Source: Pisolithus tinctorius
Lineage: Eukaryota > Basidiomycota > Agaricomycetes > Boletales > Pisolithaceae
DNA: 64,000 nucleotides
Assembly (NCBI GenBank): GCA_024663395.1
Contig: JANFAH010000025.1
Coordinates: 310,001 to 374,000, forward strand
Reading direction: 5' to 3'
Part shown: one piece after another, positions 51,447 to 61,320 of the stretch
Layout: the number at the start of each line of letters is the position of its first letter
Position numbering within the stretch: the first letter of the stretch is position 1
Notes under the pieces: generated by a model
Database searches by the model: none
What the model was told of the DNA's origin: nothing
Seen by the model: only the letters and a program-made list of their open reading frames with translations
Made by a program: the position numbers and the translations under genes

Positions 51447-53816
51447 GATCCTGTACAGAAATTGCATAGTCGACTCATCACAATAAGAATGAAATGATGT
51501 ACACTGTAGGCAAGCAACAGCCGAGACCTGCTCTTGCGATTATGAAAATGTGGTTCATTTTGACTCATGTGTGATTTGGTGGTCTCCACTGGGCGGCTTT
51601 GGAAGTGGAGCGTAGAGTCGAAGGTTTGAGGGAATGTCACTCCGGCTTCACCCAGAACGTCTGGTCGAGACTGGTGATTTGGGGCGGTGTGAGAGCAGGG
51701 GAAGAGCGATGCTGAGGCCTCGAGGAATCAAACCGGCAAATTGTTAGGTCACCGACTCTACAGGGATGCGCCATTTTGGTTGCTTCTGGTGAAAACCAGA
51801 CATAAGTTGGGCCCACGATGTTGAGTACTCACACCGCACTCGACAGCGAGATCCGAACCCAGTCAACGGCGTAAGATTCCCAAATGTGTTTGGACTGTGT
51901 CATTCGCGTACAAAGAATCCCCCAGTGTCACTGTAGCCTAGACACCCACGGGAGCGTTCTCACTGTATGGTGCAATTGTGGCGAACCAGCCACAGCATTT
52001 TGGCTGTTCCACTTGACAAAACAGGCGTAGTGCATGATCGGCCGTTGTCACCTTCTATGAAATGATGAGAATGGTTATTCTTGGTCGAGCGACAGGTATA
52101 CATACATAAACATCAGCTGCATTCCCCGTATATCACCGATATCGCTTTCCGGTGGTATGGAAGTACTTACTACGACGAATCCCGAACGCGAGACACTGCG
52201 TTTCTGTCCAGAGATTTTCGGTTGGATTTTCGGTAGTGAGCGATGCAGTGCGCACTGGTGCGGCGATAATAGTGGTTACGTTGTGAAAACTTGCAATTGG
52301 CGTATCTCTACGTCGTCGGCGCAGCAGTTGTCTGGTTAGTAAGTTACAACACGCACCATAGTGTTGCCTCTATGTCAACTCCGAGGAGGACATTTGAATC
52401 AAAAACCGGCGCTGTTTACATGATGAAACACAACGATCGCTTCGAGGGAGTGGACGTTGAATTTGAAACGTTCACAGACCAGTGCACCAGAACTCGGGAA
52501 GTTGGGATCGGTACTGGTTTGTGTGATAGGTTAGGTTCCCGATCTCAGCTGATCCGGGGTTTCGTTTTTCACACTCTCAGAATGGTAGTGCCAAACTGGG
52601 GATATAAATATTTGTAGCCCACTGTGCCTGCCAATTTAGGGCAATACGTCGTGTGAAAATCGCTCTACAGCGTGGTTATCAGTTGTTCAAGCCAATGTGG
52701 AGGCGAGGTCTAAGCTGAAGCGGGCAATAACAAGGCTACAACCCAAAAATGAGTTAACAGCTAACTGTCTGGATGTGAGGAATCGGCACGACGTGGAGGG
52801 ACCTCTGTTTAGGCGGTGAAAGGCATCTACAAAACGCTTAGTGCTCGACGAGCACTCGACGAGCGCTTAGCATTTGCCGAGTTGAGTAACAGTACTTGCC
52901 GAGCTCTCGAACAATTCAAAAACTGTCCAAAGTGTATGCTGTAATTCGACCGTTTTGCAGATGGGTAACCAGACAATGGCTTGCGTCATTGACATAATCG
53001 ACAGCAGCCTCATAATAGACGGTTTGGTCACCAGACTATTGCGTGCCTGTCCTCTATCATGTAAAAAAGCCTACAGTATAGAGACGCTTTTCTTTCCTAC
53101 TGCGAAGAATACAGACCGTATTGTTTGGCATCGTCACTACACCGGATCAGTGTGATTCACTGGCAAAGTAAATCCCGAGGCCGAGGCCTGAGGGCTGTTT
53201 TACCCGAACTGAAGCAGTGGAGCACGGGATTTCCTGGCATCCGAACGCTCATTGACGACATCGAGAAACTCGTGACAAAGGGGAAAATCAAAACTACCGT
53301 CTTGACGAAGGATCGAATAATTATGCTACGATCAGGGTCAAATGCGCAGTTCCATGTTAACGGAAGCTGACTAGATGATGAGAGGTTGAGAATTACGAGT
53401 CTCCAACTGACTCACACACAGACTGATGTTCCCAGCTTTAAATCCACTTTCGCTCCATTGGCGTCGGTGGACGCCAGTTTGGCGTATTACGGCCACCCCA
53501 AAGAGTATGGGAACCACAAGGCTTTGAGTCTCCATCCCGCTAAGCACGGCCGGTCAACGTTTACATAGCCATCCGGTATTAGTCCGATGAATATGCTTCA
53601 TCGCGATAAAACGATTTGGCGGCACTGAAGGCACTTGAGCAGTTTTGAGCGTGTTGTTTCAGTCAAAAACGAGATTTGGGTTCACGTTCATCATTGATCG
53701 CTAATTAGATGTAAACCGACGATGCCCGATCAAAACAACCCAACTCTACGAAATAAAAGGCTCCACGTCGGGTACACTTACTACCCACCACCACCACGAC
53801 TGACAAGTACATCATT
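51447..53816. other. Spacer between methyltransferase and tryptophan synthase
   Basis: No supported gene was found in these 2.4 kb. A perfect 15-base palindrome GTGCTCGACGAGCAC lies at about 52841-52855 next to a second CTCGACGAGC copy. A palindrome-like GTTTGGTCACCAGAC lies at 53022-53036. A reading frame at about 53155-53370 looks protein-like (Leu/Lys/Ile-rich, ending FHVNG) but has no ATG and no recognised family, so it may be a fragment of a lost gene. Confidence 0.45.
53408..53414 (+). promoter_or_regulatory. Possible Gcn4/CPC1 site (TGACTCA)
   Basis: A perfect TGACTCA lies about 400 bases before the tryptophan synthase ATG. This is the binding site of the fungal general amino-acid control activator, known to regulate tryptophan genes. 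A single 7-mer can occur by chance, so support is moderate. Confidence 0.4.
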
Positions 53817-56481
53817 ATGGACGCTATCAAAGCAGTGTTTGACGCGAAGAAAGCAGAGGTTCGCGATATCTGAATCGCTAGGTGTCACTCATCGACTCGA
53901 CGTGCGATAGGGAAGCCATGCTCTAGTCACTTTTGTCACCGCAGGTTATCCCAACAAGGATGACACCGTTCCCATCCTATTGGGGATGCAGGCTGGAGGC
54001 GCTGATATTATTGAAGTTGGTGTTCCATTCTCAGATCCTATCGCAGACGGTCCTGCTATTCAAGAAACCAACCTCGTGAGTCCGTTCATTCCAAAATTCG
54101 ATCATGCTCTAAGTGGAATACATCAGGTCGCTCTTCAAAATGGAGTTGACTATGCATTGATCCTCAGGCAAATCAAAGAGGCTCGAAGCAAAGGCCTTAC
54201 CGCCCCAGTGCTTCTAATGGGTGAGTCTAATATGCAACCTCGCGAGCCCGTTCGTGCTCAATTGCTCGTGCAGGTTATTACAATCCTATTCTTGCATACG
54301 GCGAAGACAAAGCCGTACAGGACGCTCGCGATGCTGGCGCAAACGGATATATCATGGTAGACCTCCCACCCGAAGAGGCATCCGGATTCCGCGAAAAATG
54401 CACGAGAGCCGGGTGAGCACATGTCATTAGATCGTGAGAGCCAAAGAAAACTCATTGATGATCATATAGCCTGTCCTATGTCCCTCTCGTAGCACCGTCG
54501 ACGTCCCTGCACCGACTTCCTTACTTGGCTTCCATTGCAGATTCCTTCATTTATGTCGTCTCGCGTGTAAGTTCTTCCTTTATGTTAGTTGGTCGTTATC
54601 GGAATATGTATACCGCATCTCCCAGATGGGAACCACCGGCTCTTCCGTCAAAGGGTTCGTGAACAGCGAGCTTCCCGACATCATCGCTCGTATTCGCAAG
54701 CACACTTCCGTACCCCTTGCCGTGGGTTTCGGAGTTGCTACACGTGCTCACTTTGACGCCGTTGTCGAAGCTGGAGCTGATGGCGTCGTTGTCGGGAGCC
54801 GCATAGTCTCCCTCATCAAAGAAGCGCCGGCCGGTCAAGTTCCTCAGGTAGTCGAGAACTTCTGCAGAGGACTCAAAGGATCATCGCCCTCCAACTCCTC
54901 CACTGCTGGAGTTCAAAGTTCGCAATATCATTATCCGGTCGTTGCCGGGATATCTCGACCGACTGGAATGACACTTCTCCCTCCGCGCTTCGGCCAGTTT
55001 GGCGGCCAGTATGTACCGGAAGCACTTTTTGACTGTCTCATCGAGTTAGAGGAGGCTCACAACGCTACGCGGAATGATCCAACGTTCTGGGCTGAATTCG
55101 AAAGCCACTATGGTTACATGAACCGCCCTTCCAAACTATACTTTGCAGAAAGTCTGACCAAGTATGCTAATGGTGCACAGATTTGGCTGAAGCGAGAGGA
55201 TCTGTACGTGTTCGCTGATCACGCAGTTCAATCGGTCTGATCTCATGCTTTTACAGCAACCATACAGGGTCACATAAAATCAATAACGCAGTTGGCCAGG
55301 TGCGTGTGCGCTCGTTCCTTTCCATATTTTAGGCTGAACGTCAGCCAAGATCCTGTTGGCTAAACGTCTCGGCAAAACTCGCATTATCGCAGAAACGGGT
55401 GCCGGACAACATGGTGTGGCGACTGCGACCGTGTGTGCCCGTTTCGGGATGGAGTGCGTCATCTATATGGGCGCTGAGGATGTACGGAGACAAGCTCTAA
55501 ACGTCTTCCGGATGAGGATGCTTGGCGCCAAGGTACCCAACTTGCCATGCAAATCAATCAAGCTACTAATTAAGCTCTACTCAGGTCGTGCCCGTCGAGT
55601 CGGGGTCGAAGACACTGAAGGATGCTGTTAACGAAGCAATGAGAGATTGGGTTACGAACCTTGCTACAACCCATTTCCTCATCGGATCCTGTTTCGGCCC
55701 TCATCCATTCCCGACTATTGTCCGTGACTATCAAAAGGTGATCGGACGTGAAATCAAAGCACAGATGAAGGAGGCGACAGGGAAACTTCCGGATGTGGTT
55801 GTCGCATGCGTTGGAGGCGGCAGCAATGCCATTGGGTCCTTTTACGAGTTCATCCCGGATACATCTGTGCATCTCGTGGGCGTTGAGGCAGGAGGCGAGG
55901 GTGAGTATATGGATGAATTTATCGTCCTTGTGTACTAACTCCCGGCAAGGTATCGACGGTGATCGTCACAGTGCCACCCTGGCTAGAGGCAAACCGGGTG
56001 TCTTGCATGGAGTTCGAACGTATGTCCTGCAAGATCCCGCTGGTCAGATCGTAGAGACGCACTCTATCAGTGCTGGATTGGATTATCCTGGTGTTGGACC
56101 GGAACACTCCTGGTTGAAGGACAGTAAACGTGCTGAGTACGTCGTTGCGACGGACGAGGAAGCTTTGAGAGGATTCCGTCTGTGCACTCAGCTCGAGGGT
56201 ATCATTCCAGGTTAGCATTATTTGATTATGAAGGGGCCACACGTGATGATGCATTTTAGCATTGGAATCTTCGCATGCTCTGTGGGAGGGCATTCGCCGA
56301 GCGAAGACACTTCCCAAGGAAACCAACTTGGTTATTGTAAGTGTCACGTTTACCAGTTTCTCCTACTTCTGTTGATGCGCCGGAATACAGTGCCTCTCTG
56401 GAAGAGGTGACAAAGACGTAGAACAGATCTCCCAGCTCTTGCCCGGAAAATGGGCCGATCGCCTTGACTGGCACATTTGAA
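53817..56481 (+). CDS. TRP5: Tryptophan synthase, fused alpha-beta
   Basis: The enzyme makes L-tryptophan from indole-3-glycerol phosphate and serine in the cytosol, using pyridoxal phosphate. The ATG at 53817 opens a short exon ([14 protein letters not shown]), then an intron leads to [15 protein letters not shown]. The alpha half contains [29 protein letters not shown], and [14 protein letters not shown] with [12 protein letters not shown]. After a linker, the beta half begins near 54965 with [25 protein letters not shown] contains the PLP-binding Lys, and [12 protein letters not shown] and the phosphate-binding [10 protein letters not shown] follow. The end is [11 protein letters not shown] with TGA at 56479-56481. 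Eleven short introns leave about 690 residues, as expected for fungi. All landmark motifs are intact. Its gene neighbourhood suggests it may feed tryptophan to the nearby methyltransferase. Confidence 0.96.
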
Positions 56482-57133
56482 AGATGGTAGATGGAATCTA
56501 GCTATAGAGGGGAAAGACTGTAGAAGCTGCGAGTGATCATGTAAATGAGGGCAAAATGTGCATTTCAGGTGGCTAATGAACAAGTATGAACCTACATATG
56601 ACTCCATGATTATGCTTGTTTGTGCACCCAAATGGCAATGGCAGTATCTTCCCTCCTCAATGTTGAACCTTAATTTCCAGAAAGGACAATTTTCAGAATG
56701 GGGAACATCTTCACTCCCCACTTACAACTCAGCTACTGTGCATAATGCAATTCCACTAGCATCTTAGGTCACTGGCCCAGACAGTTCTGCAGTACATTGG
56801 CTATTCCTTTGATATGGTGGAGCCCATTAGGGTCAGCTGATTAGCCACTTGTCTGTGCTGATAACCAAGCCTGTTAACAGTGACAGGGTCACTCGAGGTT
56901 GAAATGCATGAGCAAACTCAAGTGAGGTTGAGTTGTGAGTTTGGTGAGTTTGTGGGTCAATATATAAGCTCTGACTGTGAATTTGAACTCTGCAGAAAAG
57001 AGCATCTGGCCAGAAATGGTAGAAAGATAGACAATGCTATTAAAGCTCCATTTGGAAATTCAAACTCTGCTGAAAATGTTTATCTGTAGAGATATCTAGC
57101 ATGTCTTGCAGGTGATAACCACTTACCAACACC
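56482..57133. other. AT-rich, CpG-poor spacer, probably the 5' flank of an old transposon
   Basis: Base composition changes soon after the tryptophan synthase stop to a TG/CA-rich, CpG-poor type like the interrupted transposase gene that starts at 57134. It may be the 5' non-coding part of that element, but its terminal repeat was not found. Confidence 0.35.
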
Positions 57134-57163
57134 ATGCCTAGGGTCACCAAGTGCCAGGAACTC

Positions 57164-57166
57164 TTA
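57164..57166. repeat. Left target-site duplication TTA
   Basis: TTA directly precedes the left inverted repeat and matches TTA at 60314-60316. It forms a Leu codon of the interrupted gene. Confidence 0.9.
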
Positions 57167-57181
57167 GGCGCCGTTCACCCT
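57167..57181 (+). repeat. Left terminal inverted repeat
   Basis: GGCGCCGTTCACCCT is the exact reverse complement of 60299-60313. Confidence 0.95.
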
Positions 57182-57218
57182 CCGAAGTCGAAGTCGAAAA
57201 CTTCGACTTCGACTTCGG
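57182..57218. repeat. Subterminal perfect hairpin
   Basis: A 17-base stem (TTCGACTTCGACTTCGG and its complement) with a 3-base loop lies right inside the left TIR. It is built from GAAGTC/GACTTC units that also occur inside the right TIR at about 60262-60292, so these may be binding sites for the element's own proteins. Confidence 0.85.
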
Positions 57219-57386
57219 CAATGTAGTCACGTGATGATTATATAAGCTGTGCACGCTCGTGCAAATGCAAAGTCCAAGTTTCGGCCTTCTGCTTTAGTAA
57301 TGTAGTCATGTGATGATTATATAAGACAACAACACAACTTGTAGTTCAATAGATAACATTGTGATAACAGATCAAACAACTCTGCT

Positions 57387-58699
57387 ATGGATCTTGAAGC
57401 ACAGCAGCTCCAGCACCATCGTCGTCGCCGTCTTGCTGCACTTGTAGTAGCAGTGATGATCCAGGTGCTATGCCTCTATGACCTCCTTTTTCATTCTGAC
57501 TCAGAACCAATCCCCTACCATACCTCAATCCTGACTGGTGAGGGGTGGATGCTAGAGCTCCTGAATGGTCATCCAGACAGGATACGGACTTGCCTTGGTG
57601 TCAGCCATGGGGTTTTTGATCACCTGATGCAGGTGCTCACCCATCATGGTTTTGTGCCTTCTCGCAATGGAGTTTCTGTGGAGGAACAACTTGGGATATT
57701 CCTCTACACCTGTGTTACTGGGTTGTCATCCCGGCATGTTGCTGAGAGGTTCCAGCACTCACCAGGGACCATCACTAGGTAGGGAGTTCATTGGACTGTC
57801 TGATATTTTTCTCACAATTTTTTAGATATTTCAAAGCAATGTTGGCTTTCTTTTCTGGGGGACAATTCTATGCATCCCAAGTGCAATTCCCCACCAACAA
57901 CACTCCCATATCAACTATGATTACTAGTGACCCACGCTTCCGATTTTTCCAGGATTGTATTGGTGCAGTTGATGGCACTCATATTCGAGCATTCACTGCT
58001 GCTGAGGACCAGCCTTACATGAGGAACCGGAAGGGCTACCTATCTCAAAACTGTCTCTTCATCTGTGATTTTGACTTCTTCTTCACATATGCCCTCACTG
58101 GCTTTGATGGGTCAACTGCAGATGCAACCATGTGGCATGATGCACACAGGAATGACTTGCACATGCCACCTGGGAAGTACCTTCTTGCAGATGCAGGGTT
58201 TGGGACCTGTGATGCACTTCTGGTTCCCTATCGAGGTGTTCGTTACCATCTGAAAGAATGGCGCCAGGCTGGATTAAGGTAAGTTGCTATTCCATTCTGC
58301 TCAGTGTACCTGTAACTTCTATTTTATAGACCTCAAAACCGAGAGGAGTTATTCAACCTTCGCCATGCTGGACTTAGAAATGCCATTGAACGGATATTTG
58401 GTGTTATAAAACGCAGGTGGAGGATTCTTCAAATTCCCCCTGAATATAGCATCCACACCCAAACTCAAGTACCTGCTGCTCTCTGTGCCCTCCACAATTT
58501 CATACGGCGCTATGATCCAGAAGAGTTCTTTGACCCTGAACTTGCCATGGACATAGGAGAGGATGATGGTGTTGGAAGCCTTGGTGATGGACCAGCAGAT
58601 GCTGCAGAGAGGAGAAGGGCTGATAATAGGCGTGACAACATTGCAGAGGAGATGTGGATTGACTATCAGCACCAGCTTACAATTAGGGGCCTTCTCTGA
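57387..58699 (+). CDS. PIF/Harbinger transposase (DDE_Tnp_4)
   Basis: Exons 57387-57778, 57826-58278 and 58330-58699 give 404 residues with GT-AG introns. The N-terminus has a helix-turn-helix region with the FLYTCVTGLSSRHVAERFQHS pattern. The catalytic triad is visible: Asp in GAVDGTHI, Asp in LLADAGFGTCD, and Glu in NAIERIFGVIKRRW. Length and motif order are normal for a fungal Harbinger transposase. It cuts and inserts the element together with the Myb-like partner. The gene is visibly CpG-poor, unlike the partner gene in the same element. Confidence 0.92.
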
Positions 58700-58837
58700 G
58701 CCTGAACATTCAGATTTCATGGTGTACAAATATATGTTCTTACAATTGTTTCACACTCATGTAGAAAAATAACTTCCATTCTCAATAGGAAGCTAGTCAT
58801 AGTCATGTACATTTTATTATGTACATGTTTGTATAAA

Positions 58838-58909
58838 GGGGGGGGGGGGGGGGACTTGAAAGGATATGCAGGGGGGGGGGGTACATTTGTATATTGTAAA
58901 AAAAAAAAA
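58838..58909. repeat. Homopolymer cluster between the two convergent transposon genes
   Basis: It contains G16 at 58838-58853, G11 at 58871-58881 and A12 at 58898-58909. It lies just past the 3' ends of both genes and marks a change from CpG-poor to CpG-rich sequence. Confidence 0.85.
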
Positions 58910-58921
58910 CAAGACGAACAC

Positions 58922-60179
58922 CTATTTCTGCCCATCCCGGTACTTCATCAGCCGACGCTGCACCCAAATCTGCTTCGCCGGCTCCTGATGCTTGAGGAAA
59001 ATGTTCACTTCATCCGGGGTCGCGCTGAGGAAGTAGTCGCCGATGTCGATCCGATCGTCTGTCGAGAGCTGCGGCATGCTGTTGATGTAGTCCATGGCAG
59101 CGTCGACGAGGGGATTGGTAGTGGGTGGCGGGGGCAATGGGGCAGCGATCGCGTGCGTGAAATTATCGAGCCTGGAGGTGATGGCGGCGATGAATGAACT
59201 GCGATCTTCTTCAGCGCGCGCTTTGGCCGACGGGGGCCGAGAGCGCTTCGATCCACCTTCGGACATCGCAACGGACTCGGCTTTCCTTTTTCCGCGACTG
59301 ATGCTGGTGACGGCCGATGACGACGACGACCCGGCTGACGCATGCGACAAAAAACTTGATGGTGCGGAAGGGGGGATGGAGTTCGGATCCACGGACTGAG
59401 TGTCCTCGCGACGGTGAGCGTTGAGAGCGTGCGTCATGTCGAGGAGGGAGAGGGAGGGAGGGGGGGTAGGGATGGTCGAAGCGGTGGGGGGTGCGGTAGA
59501 GGCAGGAGTATTGAAGGCAGAGGTCGTGGTTGTACAAGGCGCGGTAGTGGCGTGTGGCCGGTAGATAAACCGACCTCGGCCGTGCGAGGGGAGAAGGAGC
59601 TCGACGCTGGCGAAGTGGGGGAACCCGGAATTGCGAAACGGCTTCGCGTCTTTGTGCGCCTGACTAGATGTTAGTGGATGATCCGACAAGGAAAAAACTA
59701 CATTACCTTTACATACCGATCCCAAAGATCGGCGTTGTCCAGCGAGATCATCGCACCGTGCTCGTCGTCGTAAGCAAAGCCAGAGGCCACCGATTTAAGA
59801 TCGGCGACGGCGTAGTAGGATTTTTTAAGCTGGATAATTGTTAGCAAGGCAAAAAAAAAAGAATGATACGACGACTTACCGCCTTGAACTTCCGCTCACA
59901 CGATTCAGCTGTCTTATCGCCGTTATCCGGACCCGGTGGATGATTATGAGCCATGTGGGCTGCTGCGGCGTTCCACGTAGCCTTCTTAAAGTTCCCATCG
60001 CCGGCCTGTGAAAGATGAGAGGCCAAGAAATCCAATAACGCGCCTTCCTCCTCTGTTGTCCATACCGCAGCTTTCTTGCGAGTCCTGGGTGGAGGCAGGG
60101 GGTTCCGCGGGTCTAGAGGATTGATCGTAAGGCCGTGCGAGTGCAACGAGCGGGTTGATCCCGCAGATGAGCCAGACAT
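58922..60179 (-). CDS. Myb/SANT-like DNA-binding protein of the Harbinger element
   Basis: The first in-frame ATG is at 60179 (MSGSSAG). The N-terminal exon has a Myb/SANT-like trihelix domain: AVWTTEEEGALLDFL with a conserved Trp, then TWNAAAAHM and TAESCERKFKA, splicing to LKKSYYAVADL and WDRYVK. A Pro/Ser/Thr-rich linker follows, with a basic stretch (RGKRKAES). The C-terminal helical part (FIAAITSRLDNFTHAI through RRLMKYRDGQK) resembles tails found in fungal transposon SANT proteins. Stop TAG is at 58924-58922. Two introns; about 380 residues. The Harbinger partner protein is thought to bind the ends and bring transposase into the nucleus. Confidence 0.85.
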
Positions 60180-60298
60180 TCGATGATCGTAGTAACCGGG
60201 TGACAATGGTTCGTACCTCAGGTGGATGCACGTGACAGTTCACATCACGTGAGCCTCTTAACCGAAGCTGAAGTCGAAAACTTGGACTTCGCATTCGC

Positions 60299-60313
60299 AG
60301 GGTGAACGGCGCC
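60299..60313 (-). repeat. Right terminal inverted repeat
   Basis: AGGGTGAACGGCGCC mirrors the left repeat exactly and is followed by TTA. Confidence 0.95.
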
Positions 60314-60316
60314 TTA
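60314..60316. repeat. Right target-site duplication TTA
   Basis: Second copy of the TTA target, after which the interrupted transposase frame resumes. Confidence 0.9.
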
Positions 60317-61025
60317 GCTATCCTTCAACAAGCCAGGGAACACTTTGATCTGCTACAATACTCAGATATACTACATGTGGCACTGCAGGAGGCTGAGGCT
60401 ACTGACTCTGATGACTCAAGTGAAGGCCTACCCCAATCTGACAACACTGTGACAAGCATTCCCTCTTTCTCATCTTCTGTTGCTGAAACCTCTGATACCT
60501 TGTCATCTGGCTTGATGGAGCAGTTGGTATTCAGTACTCCTGTCTTCTCTGGCTTCCAGGATGCTACTGCTGCACTCCAGGATGAAGTTGAAAAACATGT
60601 GTTCTCAACAACTGACCAAGACCAAGCCATTCTCCCCAGCTCCACCTCCTGGATGAGTAGAAATGTGACCATTTTCACTTCTTTCAGTGCAAACACAGGG
60701 TCCCCCCAGATGTTTTTTCTGCTATAGTGGACAAGATTGAGACCCACCCTGTCTTCCACAACAACTCCAATAATCCTCAGCTCCCTGTCCCCATACAACT
60801 GGCAATTTTCCTTAATGCTGCTACATCTCAGGATATGGCAGAGTGGGCTGGTGTTTCAGTTGGGACTGTCTACAACTGCTACAAGCAGGTGATGGTTGCC
60901 ATCTTGCACCATCATGATGAACTGATCCACTTTAAACCTGAAGACCCACAAGACAGGAGGGAGAAGGAGAGGGCAGAGAGTATTGTGGAGGAGAGAACAT
61001 GTCCTCAGTGGAGGGGGATTTTAAT

Positions 61026-61313
61026 GAAGTTATGAGTATCTCAGTGTATGAAGTAGTCACTATATTGGTACCTAATGAAGTTATGAGTACCTACACAACA
61101 TCAGTACCCAGTAAATGAATGTAGGTATAGGTATGCTCACCTCAGTGTATGAAGTAGTCACTGAGGTGGAAAAGAACAGTGTGGAAAATTTATAGTACCA
61201 TAATTAGTAAGTGAAGTGACATCAGAATTTAATTCCGAGGGTCAGGGAGAAATTCTGAGCCCTCTGGGCAAAACTCCAAGAGGCTACTGAAACTCTGGAA
61301 TGCATTCTTGACA
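61026..61313 (-). repeat. Putative 3' LTR of a Copia-like element
   Basis: On the minus strand the element's pol stop is followed by a purine tract TTGAGGGGGAG and then TGTCAAG, the typical junction of polypurine tract and 3' LTR. The other LTR end is uncertain; a TG at about 61026, next to the repeated AATGAAGTTATGAGTA (61022 and 61073), is my best guess. No second LTR is present in the window. Confidence 0.55.
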
Positions 61314-61320
61314 CTCCCCC

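Larger units (their letters stand above)
57167..60313. mobile_element. Complete PIF/Harbinger DNA transposon
   Basis: The 3,147-base element has perfect 15-base terminal inverted repeats (GGCGCCGTTCACCCT) and is flanked by TTA on both sides, the target duplication typical of PIF/Harbinger. It carries two convergent genes, a DDE transposase (+) and a Myb/SANT-like DNA-binding protein (-), which is the standard two-gene set. Both genes look open, so the insertion is probably recent and the element may be active. Confidence 0.93.
57134..61035 (+). pseudogene. DDE transposase gene (Harbinger-type, fungal), split by a second element and truncated
   Basis: An ATG at 57134 opens MPRVTKCQELL, then the reading frame is cut by the element 57167-60313. 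Joining across one TTA target copy continues in frame as AILQQAREHFDLLQYSD from 60317. A later exon (about 60690-61035) contains LPVPIQLAIFLNAA, DMAEWAGVSVGTVYNCYK, VMVAIL and RTCPQWRG, which are the N-terminal helix-turn-helix and linker motifs of the common basidiomycete DDE_Tnp_4 transposases. The protein ends just after CPQWRG, before the catalytic aspartates, where other repeated sequence begins. It is thus both interrupted and 3' truncated. Confidence 0.8.

Noticed and set aside
52291..52617. Open frame in the methyltransferase-tryptophan synthase spacer
   Set aside because: Sequence looks non-coding, with no motif, splice pattern or family resemblance.
58838..58881. G16 and G11 tracts as a quadruplex or regulatory signal
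   Set aside because: They lie between convergent gene ends in a transposon and may be slippage or sequencing length errors, so I list them only as repeats.
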